Shown here piece after piece: positions 56,061 through 64,000 of a stretch of 64,000 nt of DNA. The stretch is taken from NCBI RefSeq assembly GCF_017355875.1, contig NZ_JAFEWC010000001.1:992001-1056000 (forward strand), given 5' to 3'. The translations under genes and the position numbers were made by a program. Source of the DNA: Aridibaculum aurantiacum (GTDB lineage Bacteria > Bacteroidota > Bacteroidia > Chitinophagales > Chitinophagaceae). The notes under the pieces were generated by a model that did not search any database, was not told the DNA's origin, and saw only the letters and a program-made list of their open reading frames with translations. Within the stretch, counting starts at the first letter, position 1; every line of letters starts with the position of its first letter.

Positions 56061-56090
56061 TTGCCGGATCTCTATCCGGCAATTTTTCTT
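56061..56090 (+). terminator. Intrinsic terminator of PUL run
   Basis: A 9-bp perfect stem (TTGCCGGAT 56061-56069, ATCCGGCAA 56074-56082) with loop CTCT is followed by five T residues. Confidence 0.85.
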
Positions 56091-56128
56091 TTATTGTTGT
56101 TTGGTCTCATTAGATTAAACTTGTTGTA

Positions 56129-58048
56129 ATGCTTCTGAGAATACTTCTAGCGCTTGTCTTTTGTGTTGCCATTTCTATGGCTCATGCCCAGCTATGCCAG
56201 GGAAGCCTTGGTGATCCTATTGTGAACATTACTTTTGGTGCAGGTCCAAACCCCGGACCGCCATTAGCAGGAGCTACAACTAATTACCAATACTATGCGC
56301 CAGATTGCCCGGATGATGGATTTTATTCTGTAAGAAACAACTCCGTCAATTGTTTCAACAGCAGCTGGCATTCGCTCAGTTCAGATCATACAGGCAATCC
56401 TAATGGTTACTTTATGCTGGTGAACTCCTCGTTTCAGCCAAATGCTTTTTATGTAGATACCGTAGATCTTTTGTGCAGCAATACTACCTACGAGTTTGCT
56501 GCCTGGATGCTGAACATGAGCAGGCCAACAGGTTGTAATGGCAACCCTATCCAGCCGAATATTACTTTTAGAATTGAGCGCCTGGATGGTACCATCATTC
56601 AAACATATAATACAGGTAATATACCTCCGCAGTCGTCGGCGCAATGGCGGCAGTATGGTTTCTTTTTTACAACACCATCCTCTGTCAGCAGGATTATTTT
56701 GCGGCTGATTAATAATGCACCAGGTGGTTGTGGTAATGATGTGGCGTTGGATGATATAACCTTCAGGCCTTGCGGACCTTTTTTAAATGCCTCAATAGCC
56801 GGAGGCGCCAGCAAAGATCTGTGTTACGGAACAGCTTCACAACTTACATTCACTGTAGATGCAAGTGCATATAGTTCACCTTTTATACAATGGCAACAAA
56901 GCACCAATAATGGTGCAAGCTGGGTAGATATAGCAGGGGCAAACAGTACATCATATCAAAGAAGTTTTTCAGGTACTGAACCAGTAGGAACGTACCTGTT
57001 CAGGGCGGCAGTTGCAGAAATGCAGAATGTAGCTATCCCGCAATGCAGGGTAGCATCGGGTAATATAGTGGTGCGGGTGAATGCCAACCCATCTACAACC
57101 ACAACTAATAATGGTCCTGTATGCGAAGGTGCAAATGCTAGTATAACAGCTACCGGTGGAACCATGTATGCCTGGAACGGCCCTGCAGGTTTTTCAGCTT
57201 CTTCGGCCACGGTTAACATTCCAGGAATTACCATGGCCAGGGCAGGTAAATACTACGTGGTTGTAACAAATGATGCCGGCTGCACTGCATTAGACTCTTC
57301 AGATCTGGCAGTGCAAGAGAGGCCACAGGCATCGGTGCTACAGGATTCAGTAAACATTTGCAAAGGCGATAGTATACAGCTACAGGCATCAGGTGGAGTG
57401 GCTTATACCTGGAAGCCTGCTACGGGTTTATCCTCCGCTGCTGTTTCATCTCCTAATGCATCACCTAACAGCAGTATTCGTTACCAGGTTATAGTTCAGG
57501 ATCAGCAGGGATGCACTGACAGCGCAATAGTTACAGTAGCTGTGCATGATAAACCAACAGTAAATGCAGGAGCAGATGTAGTGATTGCAGAAGGACAGGC
57601 TATTCAATTAAATGGAAGTATACAAGGTGATGCAGATTTTATTTGGATGCCGCCATTGTACATAAATAACCCTGCATCCTTACAGCCTGTTGTTAACCCG
57701 CCTGCAGATATTGTATATGTACTTCAAGCTACCTCGCGTGCCGGCTGTGGCTTGTCTGCTGACAGTGTAAGGGTACAGGTGTTTAAGCAAGTGGTAGTGC
57801 CGAATGCATTTTCTCCAAATGGTGATGGTATCAATGATAAATGGATCATTCCTGCACTCCAGGCATACCCTGGATTTGACATATCAGTTTTTGATAGGTA
57901 TGGTAGGCTAGTTTATTCTTCTTCTTCCTCTTTTTCCTGGGATGGCAGTAACAATGGGAAAATACTTCCTGTAGGAACGTATTATTATTTAATTGATTTA
58001 AAACACAATCTCCCGGTGATAAAAGGATCATTATTATTAATTAAATGA
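56129..58048 (+). CDS. Secreted T9SS cargo with Ig-like domains and type-B sorting domain
   Basis: This 639-residue secreted protein ends in the gliding-motility-associated C-terminal domain (about 553-639: VPNAFSPNGDGINDKW, FDRYGRLVYSS, LPVGTYYYLIDLK). This domain marks type-B T9SS cargo. It has a signal peptide (1-21), a galactose-binding-like jelly-roll domain with cysteines (about 22-218, ending in CGNDVALDDITFRPCG) and two to three Ig/PKD-like modules. Its role is probably adhesion or surface assembly. The preceding terminator separates it from the PUL, so co-regulation is not implied. Confidence 0.85.
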   Translation: MLLRILLALVFCVAISMAHAQLCQGSLGDPIVNITFGAGPNPGPPLAGATTNYQYYAPDCPDDGFYSVRNNSVNCFNSSWHSLSSDHTGNPNGYFMLVNSSFQPNAFYVDTVDLLCSNTTYEFAAWMLNMSRPTGCNGNPIQPNITFRIERLDGTIIQTYNTGNIPPQSSAQWRQYGFFFTTPSSVSRIILRLINNAPGGCGNDVALDDITFRPCGPFLNASIAGGASKDLCYGTASQLTFTVDASAYSSPFIQWQQSTNNGASWVDIAGANSTSYQRSFSGTEPVGTYLFRAAVAEMQNVAIPQCRVASGNIVVRVNANPSTTTTNNGPVCEGANASITATGGTMYAWNGPAGFSASSATVNIPGITMARAGKYYVVVTNDAGCTALDSSDLAVQERPQASVLQDSVNICKGDSIQLQASGGVAYTWKPATGLSSAAVSSPNASPNSSIRYQVIVQDQQGCTDSAIVTVAVHDKPTVNAGADVVIAEGQAIQLNGSIQGDADFIWMPPLYINNPASLQPVVNPPADIVYVLQATSRAGCGLSADSVRVQVFKQVVVPNAFSPNGDGINDKWIIPALQAYPGFDISVFDRYGRLVYSSSSSFSWDGSNNGKILPVGTYYYLIDLKHNLPVIKGSLLLIK

Positions 58049-58058
58049 TTTTTTTTAT
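58027..58058 (+). terminator. Possible terminator overlapping stop codon
   Basis: A short AT-rich stem (ATCATT 58027-58032, AATGAT 58044-58049) is followed by eight T residues. The right arm overlaps the TGA stop of the T9SS cargo gene. Confidence 0.45.
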
Positions 58059-58597
58059 TTAATTATTTTTTTCTGCAATCTCTTTTTTGCATGTATTGTT
58101 TTATCGGGCAATAAAATAACCGTATCAGACGTTTATTAAGCGCACGTGCTGGTTGATTAGACAATTCAGTAATATTTTATTTTTTAATGAAATTTTTTAA
58201 AGAATGAATTATTGCGGAATATGATAAGCTTTCCAAAACTGGGAACAGGATATTTTACTGTTTTCATTGGAGAAAAAGAACATAAAGAAATCAAGAAAAT
58301 TAATTTCTCATTATTGGAATGTTGTTGTGGGTGTAGTGATGCATTTAGTGGAGCTTGATATGATGAATAGCATAGGTTGACAATGAAACTTTTTATAGTA
58401 TTGCGGCGTCTTATGGGTAGCAGGAACTTATTTAAGGAATAAAATTTGAATATTTCTCTATTGCGACCTGCACCAAATTTATACCGTTTTGCCCTAACAG
58501 TATAAGGCTTCTAACGCCTGCTTGTTTCCTATGTCATCCGTACCCTGAACCCGCTGTGCGCAGTTCTCATTGCTGCGTATAGCCAAAGAACATTCTT
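58049..58597. other. Long intergenic region (549 nt) upstream of giant gene
   Basis: This is a long AT-rich stretch without coding character, repeats or clear hairpins, apart from the putative terminator at its start. It must hold the promoter and leader of the giant surface gene. A loose match to the TAnnTTTG box (TACCGTTTTG at about 58485) is not spaced well enough to claim. Confidence 0.5.
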
Positions 58598-61500
58598 ATG
58601 AGAAAATTTAGATCCGCTTTACTGGTAAAACTGGTAATGCTATTTTGTATTTTTTCTGTACCTGTTTATGCAGCTGTTGAAACAATGCCTGTTGGTTCCG
58701 TTATCATCAACATGGGTGTTGATCCGCAAACCATCAATAATTCACTGAAGCCTTATGGCCTGGTGCACGAGCTGTTGCGCAAGCACAATGTGCCTGTTCG
58801 TTGGGTTATTAATTCTTCTAAACCAAAAGACGGAGCCGACTTTTTAATTAATGGAGTGGTATACGCTGGCGGTACATTCATCATTCCTGCGCAATATATT
58901 ACTGCAGATGTTCAATCAACTATAAATAGTTGGAAAGCGCAAGGTGTGGTAACAGCACAAACCAGTGCTGCTTTTTCAGTTGATGTTACTTACACTTTTA
59001 AATCTGCTCCGCGCTGGGTGTTGGATGCTTCTAACGGAACAATAGCAGCAAAATACCTGGCTAATGCTGGCATTCCTTCTTCTGCTTATAGTTTTAAAAA
59101 TGTGGCTCAGCTAAATAATTGCGATGACATTTTCGTGATGCCACATGGTGAACCTACCTGGAACACTCACAAGAACCTGTATTACTGGAACCTATCTGCT
59201 AAAGGAGCGATATGGGCAGGATGTCATGGCGTAAGTCTCCTGGAAAATTCGGCAGGGCCTGATATTACCAATCCTGCTATTACTCGCAGGATGAATTTCC
59301 TGATGACAGATGGTCCTTCTGCTACTCAAAATGCGGTTTCTTTTCTAGACCATACTGCAGGTACACCTCCTTATACATTAAATCATCCTGGCCATCCTGT
59401 AATGCAGTTCAAAGGCAGAACAGACAATGCACATAAGTTTGGGTATGAGAACGTGTACATGCCAATCAAGCAAGGAAGTGGATGGCGCTCTTCTACCTTG
59501 ATAGGTGCATACGATGCCAACCATTCAGATATACCATCTTCTACCTGGGGACCTGTTGCTGCCATTGCCTTCGGCCGTGGCTTTGGCGATAATAACAGGG
59601 GATGGGTGATGTACGAAGGTGGTCATGACCTGGCTGTAAGTACTGATGAACACAACGTAGCTGCGCAGCGTGCTTTTCTCAACTTCAGCTTTCTTGCATC
59701 GCTTGATAAAGCGCCAGTTGTGAATTTCTCTTCGCCTGTACCTGCACGAATGGTGTCTGGTACAACTACTAATCTTATTGCATCCGTTACTGCTACTGCA
59801 TCTTCTTCATTTACTTATAAATGGGCATCTTCTGTTGGTGGAACTTTTAGTAATGATGCTGCAGCCACTACTGTATTTACAGCGCCTACTGTAGCTACTA
59901 ATACTACCTGCATTATCACCTGCGAGATAACTGACGATTGTGGCAGGAAAAGTTTTGAGAACAGCATCATAACAATAATTCCTTCTCAACGGCCGCCGGT
60001 ATGTGCCAGTGATGTAGCAACTTTATCTACTAACTGTGGTGCAGGCAGTATAACTATAAATGTGTTGGAAAACGATTCGGATCCAGATGGCGATCAGTTA
60101 ACTGTTTCATCAGTAACGGCAGGTGCCAATGGAAGTTTTGTGAACAATGGAGATGGTACCATAACGTATACGCCTAATGCCAATTTCTATGGCACTGACC
60201 AGGCAACTTATGTAGTGAATGATGGCACTGGCCGTACTTGCAGCAGTACCATTACTGTTACAGTTACGGGTATTGCTGGCACTAACGGCTGTTCATCTAC
60301 ACAATTTTACGGACAAGTAGGTAATGTAACAGCGTTATCAAATATCATTTCTACCGGAACTGCAACAACTGTAGCAGGTAAAGACAATTCTCTAGGTGAC
60401 CCTGATGGTGTGCCTGGTGATAATACTACTTATACTACTTTCAACACAAATGGTAACATACTCAACTATACGTTAGATGGCTCACTGCCTGCAGGTTCTG
60501 TTATCCAGATCTTTGCAGATGCATCGGTGAATGGTGCAAGTTTTAGAGTAGAACAAAGTCCTAACGGAAATAATTCATGGACAAATGGTGTTGTTTTCAC
60601 CGTTAATACAACAGATGATTTTTCAGAAGGTGCAGCCAAATTTTATATACTTAATGCCACTGCTACTAATATTAGAATAATCAATCTTTCTACTACAGGC
60701 AGTTTGTTATTCATTGATGCTATTGAACATCGGATCATGGGTTGTGTGAGCTCAATTCCTTCAGTGGAACCTGATGAGGCAACCACACTTGAAGACATGC
60801 CTGTAGTGATCGATGTTTTAGATAATGACTCAGATCCTCAAGATCTGCCACTCACTATCTCAGCCATCACAATGCAGCCGGTGCGTGGTAAGGTTTCTAT
60901 CAATCCTAATGGAACTATTACCTACATCAACCTGAAAGATCAGCCAGGACCGGGAAGTGATGCATTTTCTTACCGCGTATGTAATACAATTGGATTTTGT
61001 AGTACGGCTACTGTTTCTGTTACCATAGTACCAGATGGTTGCGGGCCTGGTTTATATAAAGCTTTTGATTTTAATGAAAGAGTAGTTACGCTTAATCCTA
61101 CGACTGATAGTCATATACGCAGCAGGAACACTACTTCAAACTATGGTGCATTATCATCGTTGTATGTAAAAGGAAAGAGTAATGATAAGAAGCGGTCAAT
61201 GCTTTATTTCAACCTTTCTTCTATCCCGGCAAATGCTATCATTGACTCCGCCAGTTTTAGTATTTATAAAACTGCTGGTCCTGGAGAAGGTGTTGCTCTT
61301 TACAGGTTAACACGTGCTTATACAGAAGGAGGTGTTAGCTGGAACCGGTACGACAATACAAATAGCTGGACAACTGCCGGTGGTGATTATAGTAGTACAC
61401 TTTATGCAACTGCTAACGTAGGAGCCCTGAATTTTGTATACAGAAGTTTTAATGTAAAGTCGCTTGTGCAGGGATGGGTTGGCAATTCTTATATCAATGC

Positions 61501-64000
61501 TGGTATGATGCTTACCCGCAATCTTGAAGGTGCCGGTACTAAGGACATCATCTTTAATTCCAAAGAAGCTTCAACTAACAGGCCTTTACTTTATATCAGG
61601 TATAGAAACCCAGGTCAGTGTATAGCCATTCCAGCGTATGCACCTTTTTCAATGCCTGATACGGCTACCACTATTTCTACCAAGCCTGTTACTATAAATG
61701 TTTCCCGAAACGATTATGACTATAATGCTACTGGCTTAACTGTTTCACTTTTGGGCACTACATCCAGCATGGGTGGCTCATTAGCAATGTCAGGCAGTAA
61801 TATTATTTACACTCCTCGTGTATCACCTGTATTCAATGGTATAGATACATTCCGCTACAGAATTTGTAGCTCAGGATTATGCGATACTGCTATGGTATAT
61901 GTGCGTGTTACCAATTCGCCACCAAACGCCAATGCTGATAGTTATATTTTACAAAGTAATACAGCTACAACTCCAAGTTCTGTAACAGCCAGTGTTCTGC
62001 TAAATGATACTGATCCGGAAGGTGCCACACTCACAGCTCCATCTATTGTTTCAGGACCTAAAAATGGCTCAGCAACAGTGAGTGGAAATGATATTGTATA
62101 TATTCCATCACTCAATTTTATAGGAAACGATACGCTCATTTATCGCACCTATGAAATAGCAGGCGGCTGTCTTTCATTATTTGATACAGCATTGGTAGTA
62201 TTTACTGTTAGCAATCGTGCACCAGTGGCAGTAGCAGATGAAGTAAGTACCAATCCATGTGTAGCTACTACTATAAAAGTTACATCGAATGATGTGGACC
62301 CGGAAGATGGCGTACTGACCGTAGAAATTGTAAGTGCACCAACTATAGGTACAGCTGTTTTGGTGAACAGTGGCAGTATGGTAGAATATACACCTCCTGC
62401 AGGTGTTACCAATACAGTGGCAACTTTCACCTACCGGGTATGCGATAATGGAATGCCATCATTGTGCAGCAACACTGTTACAGCTACCATTAATATACGA
62501 CCTACACCAGTCAACAATGCGCCTGTAGCACGTCGTGATACGTTTGATGTAAACAGGAATAGTACGTTGTATGCTGATGTTTTATCTAATGATACTGATC
62601 CTGATGACAATGATCTTACCACTCCTGTTACCGTAGTTTCAGCACCGGTAAATGGTACCGTTACTACTTATGCAAATGGATTAGTTGGATATACACCTGC
62701 ACCTGGTTTTATGGGTGTTGATAGCTTTAGCTACAGGGTGTGCGACAAGATCATAGCTGTGCCTGGATGTACTCCTCCACCTTCATTGTGTGCTGAGGCG
62801 TGGGTGTTTATTATAGTGCAAAAGACACCGCTGGCTTTTGCTGATAAGTACACCACTATGGTAAATACTCAAAAGGAACTGAATGTAACGGTGAATGATT
62901 TCTTTGGTTATTTCGGACCTGCTTCGGGTGCTATCACTGTTGTATCTGCGCCTAAAAACGGTGCAGTGCAGGTACTTAATAATGGTTCTGCTACTCAAGT
63001 AAATAACAGCTTGCGCTATACGCCGAATAATAATTTCAGAGGAACTGATTCTCTTATTTACCAGGTATGCGATGTACAAGGGAACTGCGATACGGCAGTT
63101 GTATATGTGCAGGTAGTGCCTGATACAGATGGAGACGGTGTAGCCGATGATATAGATATAGATGATGACAATGATGGTATACCGGATTATTTAGAAGTAT
63201 GTGGTGCAGGTGCTACTTCATTTGGTTGTACTACTAATAGCAGCGATCCATCGGCTGATGATGACAACGATGGAATCGTAAATTATAAAGATGCTGATTG
63301 GTGCACCCTTAATGCAGCAGGTACTTGTGCTTATTTAGATGCAGACAGCGATGGAGTACCAGATTATTTAGATAGAGATAGTGACAACGATGGTATACCT
63401 GATGTAATAGAAGCTGGTGGTGTAGATGAGAATGGTGATGGTATCATTGATAATTTCATTGATACCGATGGTGATGGTCTCTCTCAGAATGTGGACGCCA
63501 ATAATACAGGAGCTGCTGGCAGTGGTCTGGGATTAGGAATGCCTGATTTTGATAGTGATGGATTTCCAAATCATAAAGACCTTGATAGTGACAATGATGG
63601 TATACCGGATATCGTAGAAAGCTATGGCATAGATGCAAATAATGATGGTAGGGTAGATGGTTTTGCTGATGCTGATGGTGATGGCTGGAGCAACCAGTAC
63701 GATGGAGATGCCAATGGTGATGGAATAGTGGAGAACCTGGCTGGTGTATTAATATTAAGTTATGGCGATCCTGGTTATGTAGCGCGTAGCAGCAATCCTG
63801 GAACAGGACGTCCGGCGTGTTACCAGCTAAGGGGTAATACCGATGGCCATGGTTTGCCAAACTTCATTGACCTGGATAGTGATGGAGATGGTATAACTGA
63901 CGCTACTGAAGGTGGGATAGTAGGCGTTACCTACGTGCGCAGCATGATAAGCGGCGGCACTTTCTCACATGGTTGGAGTGATATTGTAAGAGCACTGCCT
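58598..64000 (+). CDS. Giant modular surface protein, truncated by window end
   Basis: An open frame runs from ATG 58598 to the window end (1801 codons, no stop). After a signal peptide (1-26) comes a mixed alpha/beta domain (about 27-370) with [22 protein letters not shown] and [13 protein letters not shown], not recognised. Next are a PKD/Ig-like module (about 372-465), a cadherin/Ig-like module with DNDSDP-type motif, a discoidin-like region (about 560-720), a second cadherin module, a DNRLRE-like domain (about 818-1015), five more cadherin-like modules (about 1019-1508) and DxDxDG repeats (from 1509). The C-terminus, where a T9SS sorting domain is expected, is outside. Confidence 0.85.
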   Translation, partial: MRKFRSALLVKLVMLFCIFSVPVYAAVETMPVGSVIINMGVDPQTINNSLKPYGLVHELLRKHNVPVRWVINSSKPKDGADFLINGVVYAGGTFIIPAQYITADVQSTINSWKAQGVVTAQTSAAFSVDVTYTFKSAPRWVLDASNGTIAAKYLANAGIPSSAYSFKNVAQLNNCDDIFVMPHGEPTWNTHKNLYYWNLSAKGAIWAGCHGVSLLENSAGPDITNPAITRRMNFLMTDGPSATQNAVSFLDHTAGTPPYTLNHPGHPVMQFKGRTDNAHKFGYENVYMPIKQGSGWRSSTLIGAYDANHSDIPSSTWGPVAAIAFGRGFGDNNRGWVMYEGGHDLAVSTDEHNVAAQRAFLNFSFLASLDKAPVVNFSSPVPARMVSGTTTNLIASVTATASSSFTYKWASSVGGTFSNDAAATTVFTAPTVATNTTCIITCEITDDCGRKSFENSIITIIPSQRPPVCASDVATLSTNCGAGSITINVLENDSDPDGDQLTVSSVTAGANGSFVNNGDGTITYTPNANFYGTDQATYVVNDGTGRTCSSTITVTVTGIAGTNGCSSTQFYGQVGNVTALSNIISTGTATTVAGKDNSLGDPDGVPGDNTTYTTFNTNGNILNYTLDGSLPAGSVIQIFADASVNGASFRVEQSPNGNNSWTNGVVFTVNTTDDFSEGAAKFYILNATATNIRIINLSTTGSLLFIDAIEHRIMGCVSSIPSVEPDEATTLEDMPVVIDVLDNDSDPQDLPLTISAITMQPVRGKVSINPNGTITYINLKDQPGPGSDAFSYRVCNTIGFCSTATVSVTIVPDGCGPGLYKAFDFNERVVTLNPTTDSHIRSRNTTSNYGALSSLYVKGKSNDKKRSMLYFNLSSIPANAIIDSASFSIYKTAGPGEGVALYRLTRAYTEGGVSWNRYDNTNSWTTAGGDYSSTLYATANVGALNFVYRSFNVKSLVQGWVGNSYINAGMMLTRNLEGAGTKDIIFNSKEASTNRPLLYIRYRNPGQCIAIPAYAPFSMPDTATTISTKPVTINVSRNDYDYNATGLTVSLLGTTSSMGGSLAMSGSNIIYTPRVSPVFNGIDTFRYRICSSGLCDTAMVYVRVTNSPPNANADSYILQSNTATTPSSVTASVLLNDTDPEGATLTAPSIVSGPKNGSATVSGNDIVYIPSLNFIGNDTLIYRTYEIAGGCLSLFDTALVVFTVSNRAPVAVADEVSTNPCVATTIKVTSNDVDPEDGVLTVEIVSAPTIGTAVLVNSGSMVEYTPPAGVTNTVATFTYRVCDNGMPSLCSNTVTATINIRPTPVNNAPVARRDTFDVNRNSTLYADVLSNDTDPDDNDLTTPVTVVSAPVNGTVTTYANGLVGYTPAPGFMGVDSFSYRVCDKIIAVPGCTPPPSLCAEAWVFIIVQKTPLAFADKYTTMVNTQKELNVTVNDFFGYFGPASGAITVVSAPKNGAVQVLNNGSATQVNNSLRYTPNNNFRGTDSLIYQVCDVQGNCDTAVVYVQVVPDTDGDGVADDIDIDDDNDGIPDYLEVCGAGATSFGCTTNSSDPSADDDNDGIVNYKDADWCTLNAAGTCAYLDADSDGVPDYLDRDSDNDGIPDVIEAGGVDENGDGIIDNFIDTDGDGLSQNVDANNTGAAGSGLGLGMPDFDSDGFPNHKDLDSDNDGIPDIVESYGIDANNDGRVDGFADADGDGWSNQYDGDANGDGIVENLAGVLILSYGDPGYVARSSNPGTGRPACYQLRGNTDGHGLPNFIDLDSDGDGITDATEGGIVGVTYVRSMISGGTFSHGWSDIVRALP
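63122..63900 (+). repeat. DxDxDG calcium-binding repeat region in giant protein
   Basis: Residues about 1509-1768 of the giant protein consist of thrombospondin-type-3-like repeats. [78 protein letters not shown] and [10 protein letters not shown] are examples. Such Asp-rich units bind calcium. The nucleotide repetition is degenerate, reflecting protein repeats. Confidence 0.85.

Noticed and set aside
63456-63860. His-rich minus-strand frame across the calcium-binding repeats
   Set aside because: The His/Tyr richness is the antisense reading of GAT-rich Asp codons (ATC on the other strand in a shifted frame), not a real protein.

Overview
The window looks like a chromosomal segment of a Bacteroidota bacterium, most probably a Chitinophagaceae-like member of the Chitinophagales. 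The evidence is the combination of a SusC/SusD outer-membrane pair, a type IX secretion (T9SS) plug protein, a gliding-type C-terminal sorting domain, type III glutamine synthetase, the futalosine route to menaquinone, and TAnnTTTG-like promoter boxes. The genus cannot be fixed from the sequence alone. No rRNA, tRNA, insertion sequence, prophage or CRISPR array was found.

Layout. 1-8,070: the distal half of a respiratory complex I operon (nuoH to nuoN) ending in a strong terminator; three of its spacers carry a degenerate 7-nt-period repeat. 8,170-19,860: a MacB-type permease, a secreted M48-like peptidase, a three-gene NAD(P) transhydrogenase operon, a methyltransferase-folA pair and thyA, proline dehydrogenase, an acyl-CoA thioesterase, a divergent PlsC-type acyltransferase and a SIMPL protein. 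19,900-26,600: a HAD phosphatase, a LolC/E-type permease, the T9SS plug protein with a small secreted partner, a Spy-like protein and type III glutamine synthetase. 26,700-32,740: a signalling block with one NarL-type histidine kinase, three NarL/LuxR response regulators, two membrane proteins and an unidentified conserved protein. 32,950-42,450: class IV aminotransferase, photolyase, mqnB-mqnD, two tandem eukaryotic-like 6-pyruvoyl-tetrahydropterin synthases plus folE, fabD, GNAT, a trans-sulfuration enzyme, DinB and a membrane-anchored Nudix protein.

42,484-56,090 is a polysaccharide utilisation locus. A divergent propeller/Y_Y_Y/LuxR regulator faces susC, susD, a PKD surface lipoprotein, a GH16 lipoprotein, a GH5-CBM6 enzyme and a GH3 enzyme. 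The GH16 and GH3 combination points to laminarin-type beta-1,3-glucan. The intergenic region holds two pairs of the direct repeat TGATGTAG, each pair spaced exactly 11 bp, which are candidate operators. Inferred flow: glycan is captured and cut at the surface by the PKD, GH16 and SusD proteins, imported by SusC, and finished in the periplasm by the GH3 and probably the GH5.

56,129-64,000 encodes two surface proteins: a T9SS type-B cargo adhesin, and a giant modular protein (at least 1,801 residues) that runs off the window end. The giant protein has an uncharacterised N-terminal domain, a DNRLRE-like module, seven cadherin/Ig-like modules and DxDxDG calcium-binding repeats.

The least explained structures are non-coding: the 7-8-nt-period elements in six spacers, a dispersed GTGTGCGAC motif in four places, and the TGATGTAG pairs.
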